Assembly: GCF_036373705.1 (NCBI RefSeq)
Contig: NC_089864.1
Coordinates: forward strand, 2,040,501-2,104,500
Direction of reading: 5' to 3'
Length of the DNA: 64,000 nucleotides
From: Amia ocellicauda
Taxonomy: Eukaryota > Chordata > Actinopteri > Amiiformes > Amiidae
Shown: positions 1-12,148 of the stretch, piece after piece
Layout: each line of letters starts with the position of its first letter
How positions within the stretch are numbered: position 1 is the first letter of the stretch
Translations under genes and position numbers: made by a program
The notes under the pieces: generated by a model
The model's database searches: none
What the model was told of the DNA's origin: nothing
The model's input: only the letters and a program-made list of their open reading frames with translations

Positions 1-251
1 CTCGCTCAGGTTGTTGTCTCTCAAACATGACTCTCCAGCACACCCACCCGCCTCTCCACATTTCTCCTGTGGCCTTCATTATTGCTGTCTTTATTCTGTC
101 TCTCCCTGTCTTGTGTTTCAATCACAGCCTGTATGTCTATAAATCCAAATGCTATTCCAGGGTCAGTTCCACTCAGAGCAGCGCAGTCAGTTCACTGTAA
201 TGAAGCGGATGTGTCCCATGGTGACATCACTGTCTGTCCCGTCCCCCTCAG

Positions 252-1235
252 GCCGCATTGAGAGCGTCAGTGTGCCGGCTGGCGGGGACCTCTCTCTGCC
301 CCTCTACACCCGGGAGCCAGTGGAGCTGCTGTTTGGAGGCACTGTGCTGTTCCCACAGAGCCCAGAGCCCAGGATGGCAAAGCTAGTGGCAGGTCCAGAT
401 GAGCCCGGTCCTGGGGATGAGCTGAGAGTTTCAGTGTGGGGTGAGAGTCTCATAGTGCGCAGCCTGACAGCAGCTGACCAGGGCCAGTACACAGTGAGGG
501 ACAACAGGACCAAACGGGCCATCAGCACCGTCTCTGTGTCTGTGTCTGAGGAAGGTGAGCTGAGAGTTTAGACTGCATTTTATACATCCTGTTCCTAGAA
601 GTGCCTATCTTCAGATGTACTATTTGTTGTCAAAATATACAGTAAAATATTGCTGTTGCAGTAGGGGGCTGTAGTAACAGTGCAGTAGAATAGTGTTGTT
701 ACAATATGGGGCTGTAGTAACAGTGCAGTATAATAGTGCTGTTAAAATAGGGGGGCTGTAGTAAGAGTGCAGTATATTTGGTGCTGTTGATTGTCATGTC
801 ATGATGTATGGATGATTAGGCCCCAGCATACAGACCTTCTCAGTTTTACTTCCGCACAAACAACATACAATCACAGACACATCTAGACAGACAGACACAG
901 GCTGATGCACATGAGTGTGTTTGTGGCTGAGAGGGTCTCTTGTCGCACACCAGGCTGTCTGAGAGGCGTCAGTCCGGCTCACTCAGAAGACTGCTGTTGT
1001 CAATGTGACCACAATGCTGCTCTGTTTCCCTGCAGACCCCAGTCCCTCTGCATCGTCTCCTGCAGCTGCAGCTGTGACTCTTGGTGTGATTCTAGCTGTG
1101 ACTGCTGTCTGCACTGTGACTACACTGATCATGTGTCTGAAGAGGAAAACTGTTTTGAAGACACTGGGCTTGAGACGTTATCCTGGCAATGAGACAAAAG
1201 AAGCGCAATACACAGAGGCCAACAGCCTCCATTAA
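252..1235 (+). CDS. Ig-domain type I membrane protein, 3' two exons only
   Basis: Two exons are visible. Exon 252-554 follows a cccctcag acceptor and ends before gtgagc. It encodes about 100 residues of an Ig-like domain with a VELLF core strand and a DQGQYTV F-strand, but no cysteine at either canonical disulfide position. Exon 1036-1235 (after tgcag, before a TAA stop) encodes a short stalk, a hydrophobic membrane span (AVTLGVILAVTAVCTVTTLI) and a short basic tail. Both junctions are phase 1, so the exons join in frame. The tail has EAQYTEA but no clear ITIM. The leader and any membrane-distal V domain lie upstream of the window. The domain, the span and the KRKT start of the tail match the receptor at 22123-28136, so the two genes are paralogues. 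Ligand and family name are unknown. A possible poly(A) signal, AATAAA at 1293, lies inside a hAT remnant. Confidence 0.75.
645..790. repeat. Intronic minisatellite, about 44-bp unit x 3
   Basis: Three imperfect tandem copies of a unit containing GGGGCTGTAGTAACAGTGCA, with starts about 43-44 bp apart, lie in the intron between the Ig exon and the TM exon. No coding or RNA signal is seen. Confidence 0.7.
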
Positions 1236-1244
1236 TACATTAAT

Positions 1245-2785
1245 ATGTATTTTTAAATAAGATACCAAATACCTTCACTTTAAGTGTATCAAAATAAACT
1301 ACAAAATACAGCAGCCATGCCATGTATCAAAATAATCTACTGTATTTATGTATTTTAAAAATACTAAAAATACTTTTACAAGGCAGCATGAAATCACTTC
1401 GCAAACCTTTCATCTATCGGCCTGTTTAATCTATCACCAGTAAACTGACTCAGTTGATTAAGTAGACAATGTTTGATAGCAACAGCTTTTCTCTGCCAAA
1501 CAACTGATGGCACCTTTCTTCATAGCAACTAGTTTCTAAGTAATTAATCATTTGATTGTTAATCATAAATATGATAATAAATTATGTGTCAGGCAGTCAT
1601 TCATACAATGGTATGCAGAATCATGATCCTAGTAAACAGCTACTTCAATTAGGGTACAATCATTTAGCTATCAATTATTTATTTATCAATTATTGTGCAC
1701 CTATTTGGAAGTCGAAAACAAACATTTTAGCACTTTGTCAACAATTATTAAATTATCAATATGTTTTGATTTTAAATGTAGCCACTGAATCTATTGAGAG
1801 CCTCAGAATATAGGTATAGAGGACACATACACATTAATAGTGTAGTAAGAACATTTACTTAAACTCCAATAGAAAATACTACAATAGAGAATACTACAGA
1901 CCAGGTATTCCAAAACAGTTCAAAAGTCCTACCAAATGCAGTCAAACTTTTGTGTGGGTGTGGCTGAGAGAGTAAGCGTGTGATTGAGTGAGTGTGTGTG
2001 CCCTGTGACACACATTGCAGGTCTCTTTAGCTACTGATGCCTTTAAGCACAACTAACTTTTCAAAAAGTGTGGCATTTAGACCTTGTTGATGGGGCAGTT
2101 TGATCAGTCCAGCAAAGGAAAATAAACTCTCTACTGGAGCTGAGGATGGGATGATTGTGTTAAACTTCACAAAAAGGTGCTTGATTAGGGGATACTGATC
2201 CGAAGATGCCAAGTCCCTCCTTTGATCCTCAAAGTAGTGCAAAGACTGGACTCTGCCTTGCTCTGAGTTGGCTTCTGCAAAACGTCCACATCCGAAAATT
2301 TAACATAGGCTGAAAGTAGCAAGCTAACGTTAACTGTGAGGGCTGCTACTCGGGTCAAATAGTTAGCTAGCACATTACGTAAATTGGTAAACGATTAATC
2401 CTAAGCTACTAAAACGAACACCAAAACTGAACATGAACTGTTAAAAATGTTAGCAATTTATACTAAAAATCGATGGAAAGCTGGCAACCTACATGTTTCT
2501 CACCCTGACTGTTTGCTTTGGGTATGGATCAATTTTCTGTTCTGATCTCAACAAGTCTGGGCAAATTACTGAGCAGGCAGCATTTTTATGATGTCATCAT
2601 GTAGACTTTCTCACAAAGTATTTTACAGTATTTTTAAACTACAAAATACAAAACACTTAAGTATTTTGATACAAAATATGAAGCCATTTTCATCAACCCT
2701 ATCAAATAAAAATTACAAAATCCTATTTTGTATTTGAAATACGTATTTTAAACACATGTATCATAAATACTGCCCATCTCTGGCC
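1245..2785 (-). mobile_element. Degraded hAT DNA transposon
   Basis: A/T-rich TATTTTAAAATAC-type subterminal sequences flank the region at 1245-1385 and 2610-2785. The right terminus reads GCCCATCTCTG on the plus strand, a typical hAT end. Between them lies a hAT dimerisation-domain fragment (2027-2242). The left terminal inverted repeat is not recognisable, so the copy is truncated or mutated. It begins only about 10 bp after the stop codon of the preceding Ig gene and probably supplies that gene's 3' UTR. Confidence 0.6.
2027..2242 (-). pseudogene. hAT transposase C-terminal dimerisation domain fragment
   Basis: A 71-codon open frame contains the hallmark segment YPLIKHLFVKFNTIIPSSAP followed by VESLFSFAGLI and LFEKLVVLK. 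This is the conserved hAT C-terminal dimerisation motif (PSSAxxERxFS...L). The upstream part continues in another frame (2185-2373), so the coding sequence is frameshifted. There is no catalytic core in the remaining sequence, so it is a dead remnant. Confidence 0.75.
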
Positions 2786-2819
2786 CCATGCAGCCTGCCC
2801 CCACCCCCCCTGCAGCCTG

Positions 2820-4700
2820 AACATTTGAACATTTATTCCTGGCATTTTGATCCCTCGTGTATCTGAACTGTGTTTCCCTTTTTTACCTTCGATCTTGGAT
2901 TATCCTGACCAGCCTGCTTGACCAATCCCTTGTCCTGTGGACTGATTATCGACCTCGAACTTAGCCTTGTCCTTGTTGTTGTTGTTTGCTGGCCCTAGAC
3001 CCCTCGCTTGTCCTGACCTGACCTCTTGATCTGCACCTGGGTCCACCTTCCCTGGTGCTGCTCGGCGTTACATTTGCACACGATCCTGGAAGCATTATTG
3101 ACACATGATTATAGACAAAACATGGTTGTACTGGTACTGTGAGTGACCAGGAGTCGGCACAACTACTAATAAATTCACCACTTCAGTTGACTTCAAGATC
3201 CACAACGTGTGCAAAGATAAGGGGTTTTGACTGTAATCACATAGATTTAATTACTCACTATTAACACTAAACAATATGTATGTATAATTATACGGCACAG
3301 ACCAAGAGTGCATGCTGATACATGTTACTCAGAGTAGTGTCTCTTGGTTCATGCAGGTTGATCCTCTGTTTAAACCAACTCTATCACAAATTCCCTTGGT
3401 TAAGAAATGCCTCTGAAAGAGTTCATGCATTTCAGTTATCTAGCACCTTAAACCCAGTGTCCTGATAGTACCAACCCTCTATAGTGATTTACTATTATTA
3501 CTACTATTAAAATCATCACCATTATTATTACTATTGTGTGTGTGTTGAGTTTCACAGAGGGGAGTTTTGGATTGTGTGGTTGTGTTATTGTTTTATGGTA
3601 TTGTTGAAGACAGTGGGTGTGGTACTGCATGTAGGGGGAGCTGTTGTGCGAAATGCTGTTAGTTGTATGATCGTCGATGATACGGCAGGGTGGGATAGTT
3701 AGTAATGTATTGAAATGGGTTGGAAGAGGAAGTGTCCACCAGCCCATTCTGATTCTAACACCATGTGTGGTTATGTGTAATTTATGTAATCAATGTATCC
3801 GCCCCCCTTGTGATCAATGAAGCCACACAGCCCCTTTAGTTTGTGGATTCATAGATATAATCATAGATATAAAAATCAAGGATGATGCCGGAACTGTTGT
3901 AAAGATGTATACATTATCCCCTGCTTTTTCCTTTACTTGGTTTACTATGGATGCACACAACTCTTACACACTTTATTAAACTCTCTCCTGCTTACTGATG
4001 TATTTTGCAACTTTGATAATTTTACTGTATCTTCTTCTGTTCCCTTACTTTCCCCAACCCATGGCAGAGACCAGGAGCAGAACTGACAGTCTGATTGTAT
4101 TTATTGCACTTATACTATATATAAAGCATGCATATATTTCAATACTTTGTGGTATATAATACTTGTGTCAGGGTGACTATAACTGAATCACTTCAGTTGG
4201 TTTTTAGATTATTGCTTTCTATAACTGTTCCATTAAACTGTTTACTCTTGCATTGCTGGTACTCCTGTGTCTATTTGTGATCCCCCTCTGCCCCCTTCCC
4301 TTTAGCTCATGCCTGTGACTTATTGTCTGCACTTTGTTAACTATTAGAACTGGGATCTATAACAATGATAATAATAATAATCATTACATGTCCACGCTGG
4401 CTGTCCACGGGGGTGAGAGGCATGGCTGCTGCAGTTTGTGATTGGCAGGAATACTGAAATGTCTCTGATGTTGGTGTTGCTGTCAGACTGTCCTGAGAGT
4501 AGCTTGAGTGCCACTGCACTGGGCACTATTACCCTGTTTATTACCCTGCTGACTTCACAGGGAACTGTGATGACATAACCCCCCATCAGTCATGTCAAAC
4601 CTGTCACCTGGGTTTTAAGATATGCAAGAGGATGAATGTTACATTTTTTTTTTTTACATTTGACTGCCTCTGCCTTTCTTCCTGTGTCTTGAAGTTTAAA
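2820..4700. other. Intergenic, no gene seen
   Basis: There is no splice-supported coding sequence here. 2820-3075 is C/T-rich sequence ending CTGCTCGGCGTTACA that resembles the end of fish Ty3/Gypsy LTRs, but no second LTR or coding region was found. 3490-3535 and 4367-4383 are short ATT/ATA-type simple repeats. The remainder is unremarkable A/T-rich sequence. Confidence 0.4.
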
Positions 4701-5183
4701 TAACATTTAAAGTTCCTTGACACTTTCAGGGGGTGAGGTCACAATGGTTGCTGATAAGGCACTCAAAATTCACAATCCGCTTCTATGTCACTCAGTCCGC
4801 AGCCATGTGCAGTACTACGCCTCCTCTCCTTTTCCAGAAGAGATGGCAGTGATATTATTAGCGTTTATTACAGGCTGTAGCATCGACACCGGGGCTCTGC
4901 GACCACTGATCTCCCTGAGCGCCTCCTTCCCGTCCCGGCGGAGACTGCAGGTGAACATCAAAGCGTCACTTATCAACACAACCAAAGCAACTCACCGCCA
5001 ACATGATGCCCACTGTGACTTTTGTTTTTGTGGTTTTAAGCACAAGATAAAAACTACCCCCGCGCCCACCACACACAGTTATGTTGCTGTAAAGCGGAAA
5101 CAGTCGACCCACCGTCACTGTCTGTAGAAGCGGCTGGCGGATGCGGAGGCCTGAGCTGACTGCGGTTTATGTGAGTTATGTGA

Positions 5184-5273
5184 GCCAATACGCATGCGCA
5201 GTACGGAGGTTTCCCTTCCACACCTGTAGGTTCGAGTTTTATATCAGCGACACAATCAACCGACACGGACGCG
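5184..5273 (+). promoter_or_regulatory. Putative core promoter of the NITR-like gene
   Basis: Upstream of the leader ATG at 5274 lie a CCAAT motif (5185-5189), a palindromic NRF1-type site CGCATGCGCA (5191-5200) and a weak TATA-like TTTTATAT (5236-5243). The order and spacing fit a compact promoter with a short 5' UTR. The transcription start is not defined. Confidence 0.4.
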
Positions 5274-8143
5274 ATGATCTGGACGGCCACCCTGCTGCTC
5301 CTGTGTGAGTAAAAACTGATCAATTATTAACAGTCACGTATATAAAGGGTTTGTGTAACTAAGTGTATTTAATAAATGACTGTAAATAGTTAATAAATCA
5401 GTTAGGAACCAATAACATGTACAAATTATAAATAAACCTTTATATTATTTATAATTTATAAAACAAAATTGAAACAAATCGTTTTAAAGGTGTTTTGATA
5501 TACATTTAATTAGTATAATGGTTCCTAACTAATTTATTTAATGACACCATAACATAAAGCATTACCTTTTAACATAAAGCATTAGAAGCCTTTGTGGTTT
5601 TGTTTGGTTGGGTGTTTTCCTCAGTAGTCTGTATTCTGTGTCTTACTTTGTGGAATCACACAGTATTATGCTGTCCATTTATAATCAATTGATACCAGAT
5701 CTGCTGCCTTCTCTAACAGACGCTGCTGCGGGTTGGGGGAGCCTCCCTACAGACACCGCGCTGACACACCTGCTGGTCCGAACCGGTGCCACCGCCACCC
5801 TGCCCTGCGATTTCAAAATCTATGAAGAAACGATGTGGTTTGTACAGCGCGAACAGACACTGACTCTGGCAGTTTTAGCCACTAGAAACCCTGCAGAGCT
5901 GAATATGGGTCCATTTGAGCTGCTTGTTCTGTCTGACCGTCGCCTCAGTCTGGCGCTCAACTCCTCCAGTGACACCAGCAGTCTGAGTATCACCAATGTG
6001 ACCGAGGTGGACCTGGCGCTGTACTACTGTGCTGTGAGAGACAGAGGGAGGATAGAGATAGGAGCTGGGATCAGGCTGGTCTATGAAGGTGAGAGCAAGA
6101 GTCATTTGTTCTCTGCCTGTTTGTTTTGTTTTGCTTGATTAAATCTTAGTAACAAACACTCCACTTTAATATGCAACCATACCATGGCAGTGTGTATTAG
6201 TTATTCCTATTCCCTGAGTGACATAGAGCTGTTATATATTTTTTTTAAATCAAAATCATGCCATTTATACAGCATGTCTTCAGCACAGTCAGTGGCTCTC
6301 AGCAGGTCAGTCTCCCAACACCTGGGGCCGGAGTGAGAAGCCAGCCAGCAGACACAGTGAGGCCAGCTGGAGCAGGGCTGGGGTGCCAGTGTCCTGCTGA
6401 GCACTGTGGACATGCGGTGACCTGCCTGTGTTTATTTTGTAAGGGAGTGACGGTCCCACGGTCAGCTGTCCTGAAGCCGGCGAGGGAGGCTGGCTGTCTC
6501 GGTCGTGGCTCCCTGCCACCTGCGCCCTGATCTCTGCGCTGCTGTCCTCGGCCTGCGTCTACGGCCTCTGTCACAGGATAGGTAAGGGAGGGGGTGTGTG
6601 ATCTGTCCTGCTGACAGACATCAGGGCTGCAGGGTGGGGGTGATCAGGACTACAGGTCTGTAACATTGCAAAAGTTACCTTATGGTTTGATATTCGTGAA
6701 GAAAATAAAATAAACCTGTTCAGTTACCCACACTATAAAGTGTACAATAATGGGTGTTGGTGCATGGTTCTCCACAACTTTTTTAACTTCCCTTTTCATG
6801 TTAATACCCTTGAAAACACATCTGAGCAGTTTAAGCCGGTGAAATTTAAGGAAGATGGGCTGGTTAGCAGAACTGCTTTGTCATTTAGAAAGTGCCGGGA
6901 GTTGAGTGTGTCTCCTGCTCCAGAGCCGACTCAGACACGCATGATGGCTTGTGTCATCTAAACAGGAGAGGTTTCAGTCGAGGAGGCCCCCGGCCCCAGC
7001 ATGCTCTTATGGCAGCTGATCACTTAGCGATCCAGAAATCAAACCCTGTCTGTTCTTGAAGGATCCCAAGGGCTTCACCAGGACATCGGGGGAGTTTGTC
7101 CCAGACTGCCAGAGCTCTCTGTATGAAGAAGAGCCTCCTGTTTTCTGTTCTGAATCCCAGGATGAAGCCCCCTGTAGTCTTCTCTGTTCCAGGCTGAAGA
7201 TGCAGTTTCTCCATTCTGTCCGAATATATCATGAAGTGTCAGGCTGCTGTGGCCTATATGGAGAAAGACATGCTCTTAGTCTAGGTAGGGTGCCAGCGCT
7301 GTTAGCACCCAGGGGACAATGTGGTATTTTATTTCACATCAGTTGACCGGTTGCAGCAGCAGTGGCTCCTCACACTGTGAACACCAGTGTGCCAACCTGG
7401 GGAAAGGGGTGCAAAGCAGGGCTAAAGGCCTTCAGGAAACTGAGAAATGGAAGAGGCTTCAGCATGCGATGAGAGTGGCGGGGGTGTGGAGCTGACTCCT
7501 CCCCCCAGCCATACTGCGAGAGTGCTAGAGACTGTGTCAGGTAGGAGTGTTCATGCTCTATAACAGAGTGTATTTTTCCTGAAATTGTGTATAAAGCAGG
7601 TGTTACAACAGAGCCCCAATCCCCCCAACACAGCGTGGAGCAGAGCAGACATGGAGACCCTGCGCAGGTACCTGTCTCACCGCAACACTCATTAAAAAAC
7701 ACTATAACCAAGAGTTTGTGCTCTCTCTCCCTCTCCCTCTCCCTCTTCCTCTCACCCCCTCTCTCTCTCATAGCCAGTCTACATCACTGAACAGTTCTAA
7801 AGGGGAGTTTTAAAGAAGGTAGCATTTTTTACTGTATTAATTTTATTTTATAAATAATTATTATTATTATAAACCCAATCAATCTGAGGGAGAGGAAAAT
7901 AATAATAATGCAAAAACAACAGAAGACAACGCAGCACCAAAGACGCTCTCATTCCATATGGCCTGCTGGGTGTGTCGGCTGGGCATTACATTGTTGTTGC
8001 CTTGTTTTATCCCACAGGAGGAAAACGGAGGGGTGAACTATGCCAGGGTGGGGATCCTTACAGTCCAGCCCCTCGGCCGGGAGAGAGAGGCGGCGGGTGC
8101 CACCTGCATGTACTCCGAAGTCAACAAGCGAAGCAGCACCTGA
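5274..8143 (+). CDS. NITR-like single V-domain inhibitory-type receptor
   Basis: This is a type I membrane Ig receptor in pieces. The leader exon 5274-5304 encodes MIWTATLLLL and ends in phase 1 at gtgagt. The V-set exon 5720-6088 has the B-strand TLPCDF, the core Trp in MWFVQR, the F-strand ALYYCAVRD and a J-like GAGIRLVYE in the same exon, as in novel immune-type receptors. Exon 6444-6581 joins in frame (phase 1/1) and encodes a stalk plus a span around PATCALISALLSSACVYGL. The final exon 8018-8143 has the ITIM VNYARV and a second tyrosine, MYSEV, before its stop. At least one exon that converts phase 1 to phase 0 is missing between 6582 and 8017; I could not find it. ITIMs recruit SHP phosphatases in related receptors, so an inhibitory role is likely by inference. 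The alternative name is simply an Ig V receptor outside NITR. Confidence 0.7.
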
Positions 8144-8802
8144 GCAGGCTCTCAGCAGGCGGGCATGGCCGGCTCAGGGTGTTTGGAAAGCCTGAGCTGA
8201 GCCACAGAATCGCTGCACTCATGCACTGAAGGAGCAGGAAATGGACACCAGAAACCACCGGGAGGGGGGGCTGAAGAAGTTCAGGCAGTGCCTCCCCAGC
8301 CGGTGTTGGACAAGGCCTCTGCACCCAGCTTCCTCATGGCTGCTTGAAGCATCAGCCTAGTGTGTCAACAGTCAGAGCACACAGAACTCGTATATAGATG
8401 TGTACAGAGTGCAGATGCTGTTTTCATTGTAATTTCATAATGCATTGCCATATCTCTGCAGTAAAGACCCAACGCCAGCAAAGCTGTGCATCTGCATTGA
8501 ATAGGACTATATCCAGGAGCCGGAGCACTGCTGCCATAAAGCATACCAGCAGTGGCCAGCAATCTCAAGCCCAGTGACTCCCCAGCCCTGCTCCCTCAGA
8601 GCCCAGACCCCCCATCCATTCATATGTCTGATCTGATCCAAGGAACGACTGAAGATGGTGCCCCCCCACTGTGTGTGTTGGACTTTCCACTCTGGTTATT
8701 TCTCAGCTCCACCCTGTAAGAGGCAGACGTTATCGTGGTGGCATTTCTTGGAAATGGCTGAATCAGCAGGTTAGTTGCAGGATGTAGGCTGTGTGTCGAG
8801 AG

Positions 8803-8808
8803 AATAAA
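8803..8808 (+). terminator. Poly(A) signal of the NITR-like gene
   Basis: AATAAA lies about 660 bp after the TGA at 8143, in a region without other coding signal. Confidence 0.55.
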
Positions 8809-8811
8809 GAC

Positions 8812-10435
8812 TCTGTGTGAGATTTACTTTAACTTCCTATATTCAGCCAATGTACTCAGATCGGTGCATTCAACTCCTGGGTCTGCAGTTTCCTCCTGCA
8901 CACCTCAGATTCACCCACAAGACCACACATGATGACAGGTGGTCACTAGTTAACAAGCCATATACGTCAGTGATGGAGATCGCTATATCAGCTTCACCCA
9001 TGCCAGTAAATTCACCCACCTGCTCGAGAGCGCTCTGGGGGGGGTCCTGTGTGCTGCTGGGGTGAAAGACAGCAGCAAAATAATATGGATTAAAACCTGC
9101 TGAACTTCACAACATAACAGTGACTAAAAGGATTGCTATTCCAAATGAATGATTGTTTGTCTGCTTGGCTTCTTTAACAGTGTTACCTTTTTAAGAAAAT
9201 TAAATATCAATAATTTATCAATAAATCAATAAAACACATGATTGCTGGCAGAGTAAATTCATTCCACAGTGAATATCATCAGAGAGTTAGGTTGGAACAC
9301 ACAATAACATACAAATAAAAGAATAACAGATAAAGACAAGCTGATATTGTCATGGAAAACTGTCATCTCTCACTTTTGGGACAGGTGATGGGGTGTTTTT
9401 TTCCTCTAAAGCCCACGTCCCAGGTCCTCAGTAACAGCATGGCTTCCTCCGTGTGGCAAATCACCCATCAGCTACCCGAGCCCCGGCACACAGCCGCAGG
9501 GGGCCAGGCTGTTGCTGCTCCAGGCAGCAGGAAACCCTATTCAGTCATTTCTAATAAATTGTGGTTATGACAGGGAGCTGAAGGAGGGGGAGGTGTGTGT
9601 GTGTATATGTGTGCCTGAGAGAGTGTAACATTGTAGTCTCTCACAAATGAAACATGTGAAGAACACTCTGGCTCAAGGGTCACAGTAGATGGTGACACCA
9701 TCATACAACATGTTGATCCGGGTGCTCCTTAAATACCTGTCTTCATGTACCACTCTCCACATGCTGTCACAATGAATTTGATCCTAATGTTTGGAAGGAA
9801 TAACGATTTAAATCTGAGGTATTTCTGCTTTTCTTCTCAATAATGGCCCACAGAATAAAACCATGAACAGTGTTGATTCACAACAAGCATTTAAATTTGA
9901 AGGGATTCACCTCCAGCTGCTCACGCTGAAGCTCAGGAAGATCCTGTCATTGGATGTCGACGAGCATCAGAGGAGTCCAGTGCACTGGCCGGGCTCTTGG
10001 GCAGTTTGTCGGGGCAGCAGGGGCGTCCAACTTCTCACCACAGTGAAATCCCCAGCTCCAATCACAGGAGATCTTTCACAGGTAGTGCTGAATACCCAGA
10101 ATCGATGCGTCTCACTGTGCCTCAGCGCGGCGGGCACAAACGCCACACCTGGAGAAGAAGCAGAGATTGGTCTGGGCTGCAGTATGTATACAGCAGAAAA
10201 AGGCAAAGGTATTCAAATTGAGATGGGTTAGGTCAGTGGTCACAGAATGATGTAACTTTTCTTAAATGATCCACAGAGAAAACAACATCCTGTGTGGTTT
10301 AAAACACCACCTCTCTGTCAGTCGTGCAGGAAAGTATGACCCTGTAGAGAAAGGGTGGGTGAAGGCGACTGACGCAGCCGTTGATCACCGCAGGCAGAGA
10401 GCTGCAGCCAGAGTCACACGCCAGCATCCCAGTGG
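8812..10435. other. Intergenic, no gene supported
   Basis: The only longer open frame (9863-10231, 122 codons) has no recognisable domain, no splice support and overlapping open frames on the other strand. I see no RNA gene or clear repeat boundary here. Confidence 0.4.
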
Positions 10436-10443
10436 CTTTAGAG

Positions 10444-10636
10444 TAGGGGTTTTCAAACCGGTCCTGCAGTACCCCCTGCCCTACTGGTTTTTGTTCCAAC
10501 CGAGGTCTTAATTGCTTAACTGAATGGTATATTGCTTTGTTAGGTCAATTAAGGATTCAATTAAGCAATTAAGACCTCAGTTGGAACAAAAACCAGCAGG
10601 GCAGGGGGTCCTCCAGGACCGGTTTGAAAACCACTG
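10444..10636. mobile_element. hAT-type miniature palindromic element with 8-bp TSD
   Basis: The 193-bp element is an almost complete palindrome. Its right end is CAGGACCGGTTTGAAAACCACTG-type and its left end is the diverged mirror TAGGGGTTTTCAAACCGG. It is flanked by exact 8-bp duplications CTTTAGAG at 10436-10443 and 10637-10644. The CAGTGGTTTTCAAACC terminus and 8-bp TSD are hAT hallmarks. It has no coding capacity. Confidence 0.85.
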
Positions 10637-11404
10637 CTTTAGAGGGCTGTGCCAGTGATCATCGACAGTGGAAATCTGTCACCACCTAGTGGGCATAAGA
10701 AGGACTGCAATGTAAAGGGTCTGAGGATACTTTGTATGTGACTACATTTATTTTCTGTTATTGTTTTTATTTCATTGTGTGGATTTAATGGTTCTGCTGG
10801 GGGAATAGACATCAATTAAATGAGCCAGCCTGTGTGCTCTTTAGCACCTGCCAGGCACATCCATACACAGAGACGGCAATACAGTTGGATCTGTTAGACT
10901 CAAAGCATGGGGTTCTGGCAGTGGCAGTGTGGCAGGGTATGGACAGTGGCAGTGTGGGCAGGGTCTGGGAAGTGGCCAGTTGCTCTTACACAGGTGTCTG
11001 CCTGCTGTGATTTCTATACCATTATTTACTTGGAACTGCAAATATCTATGCTGTATTTCTCGTTTACACAATTCTACTTTGATTGGACCTGTGGTTGAGT
11101 TGGGTATGAGGGGGTGTGTCTGAGATTTATCTTGATGTGGCCCTGGTATGATTTTGCCACGTGTTCGGTGGCCTTGCTGTGGTTTAAACAAAGTCATTTC
11201 GCTTTGATTCTGACCAGCAATGGTTTATAATGACAATGGGATATTTACAAAAAGGTGACATAATTTAAGATTAGTTTTAGATAATTAAGAATGAAACAAC
11301 TTCTTACCTGGTATCATGTAAATCATAGTTCCGTGAGCAATTCGCTGTTCTTCGACCGTTTCAGATCTTTATCTTCCAGGAAATTACTCAATTTAACAGG
11401 AAGC

Positions 11405-11407
<3 letters not shown>

Positions 11408-11473
<66 letters not shown>
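11408..11473. repeat. (TA)n microsatellite
   Basis: An uninterrupted TA run of about 66 bp lies just left of a Tc1 insertion. Confidence 0.95.
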
Positions 11474-11476
<3 letters not shown>

Positions 11477-11481
11477 ATATA

Positions 11482-12110
11482 CACGGATCAGCCATAACAT
11501 TATGACCACCTGCCTAATATTGTATAGGTCCCTCTTTTGCCGTGGTACGTGCTCCGTGGTCCAGTTCTGATGCTCACGTGCCCATTGTAGGTGCTTTCGG
11601 CAGTGGACAGGGGTCAGCATGGGCACCCTGACTGGTCTGCGGCTACGCAGCCCCGTACACAACAAACTGCGATGCACTGTGTGTTCTGACACCTTTCTAT
11701 CAGAACCAGCATTCACTTTTTCAGCAATTTGAGCTACAGTATCTCGTCTGTTGGATCGGACCACACGGGCCAGCCTTCGCTCCCCACGTGCATCAGTGAG
11801 CCTTGGCCGCCCATGACCCTGTCACCGGTTCACCGCTTTTCCTTCCTTGGAGCACTTTTGATAGGTACTGACCACTGCAGACTGGGAACACCCCACAAGA
11901 GCTGCAGTTTTGGAGATGCTCTGACCCAGTCAGTAAAAGTCGCTCAGATCCTTATGCTTGCCCATTTTTCCTGCTTCTAACGGATGAACTTTGAGGACAA
12001 AATGTTCACTTGCTGCCTAATATATCCCACCCACTGACAGGTGCCATGATAACAAGATTATCAATGTCATTCACTTCACCTATCAGTGGTCATAATGTTA
12101 TGGCTGATCG

Positions 12111-12113
<3 letters not shown>
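11482..12113 (-). mobile_element. Internally deleted Tc1/mariner copy (family B)
   Basis: Terminal inverted repeats CACGGATCAGCCATAACATT and the mirror ...GGCTGATCGGTG are bounded by TA on both sides. The minus strand keeps only the transposase HTH/linker part (NRRDTVAQIAEKVNAGSDRK, then RSRRPVRVP and REHQNWTTE). The catalytic core is missing, so at 632 bp it is non-autonomous. It is the same family as 16809-17691 but in the opposite orientation. Confidence 0.85.

Positions 12114-12145
<32 letters not shown>
12114..12145. repeat. (TA)n spacer between two Tc1 elements
   Basis: About 32 bp of pure TA separates the family-B Tc1 from the next Tc1/mariner. Both elements use TA as target. Confidence 0.9.

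Positions 12146-12148
<3 letters not shown>

Noticed and set aside
4717..5127. 136-codon open frame with MAVILLAFITGCS as a possible leader at 4843
   Set aside because: The donor (gtgaac) is weak and no downstream exon needs it; the adjacent leader at 5274 is far better.
7633..7666. 34-nt candidate exon between cacag and gtacct
   Set aside because: It would leave phase 2 and produce an immediate stop in the ITIM exon.
9863..10231. 122-codon open frame
   Set aside because: No recognisable domain, splice context or hydrophobic leader, and open frames overlap on both strands.
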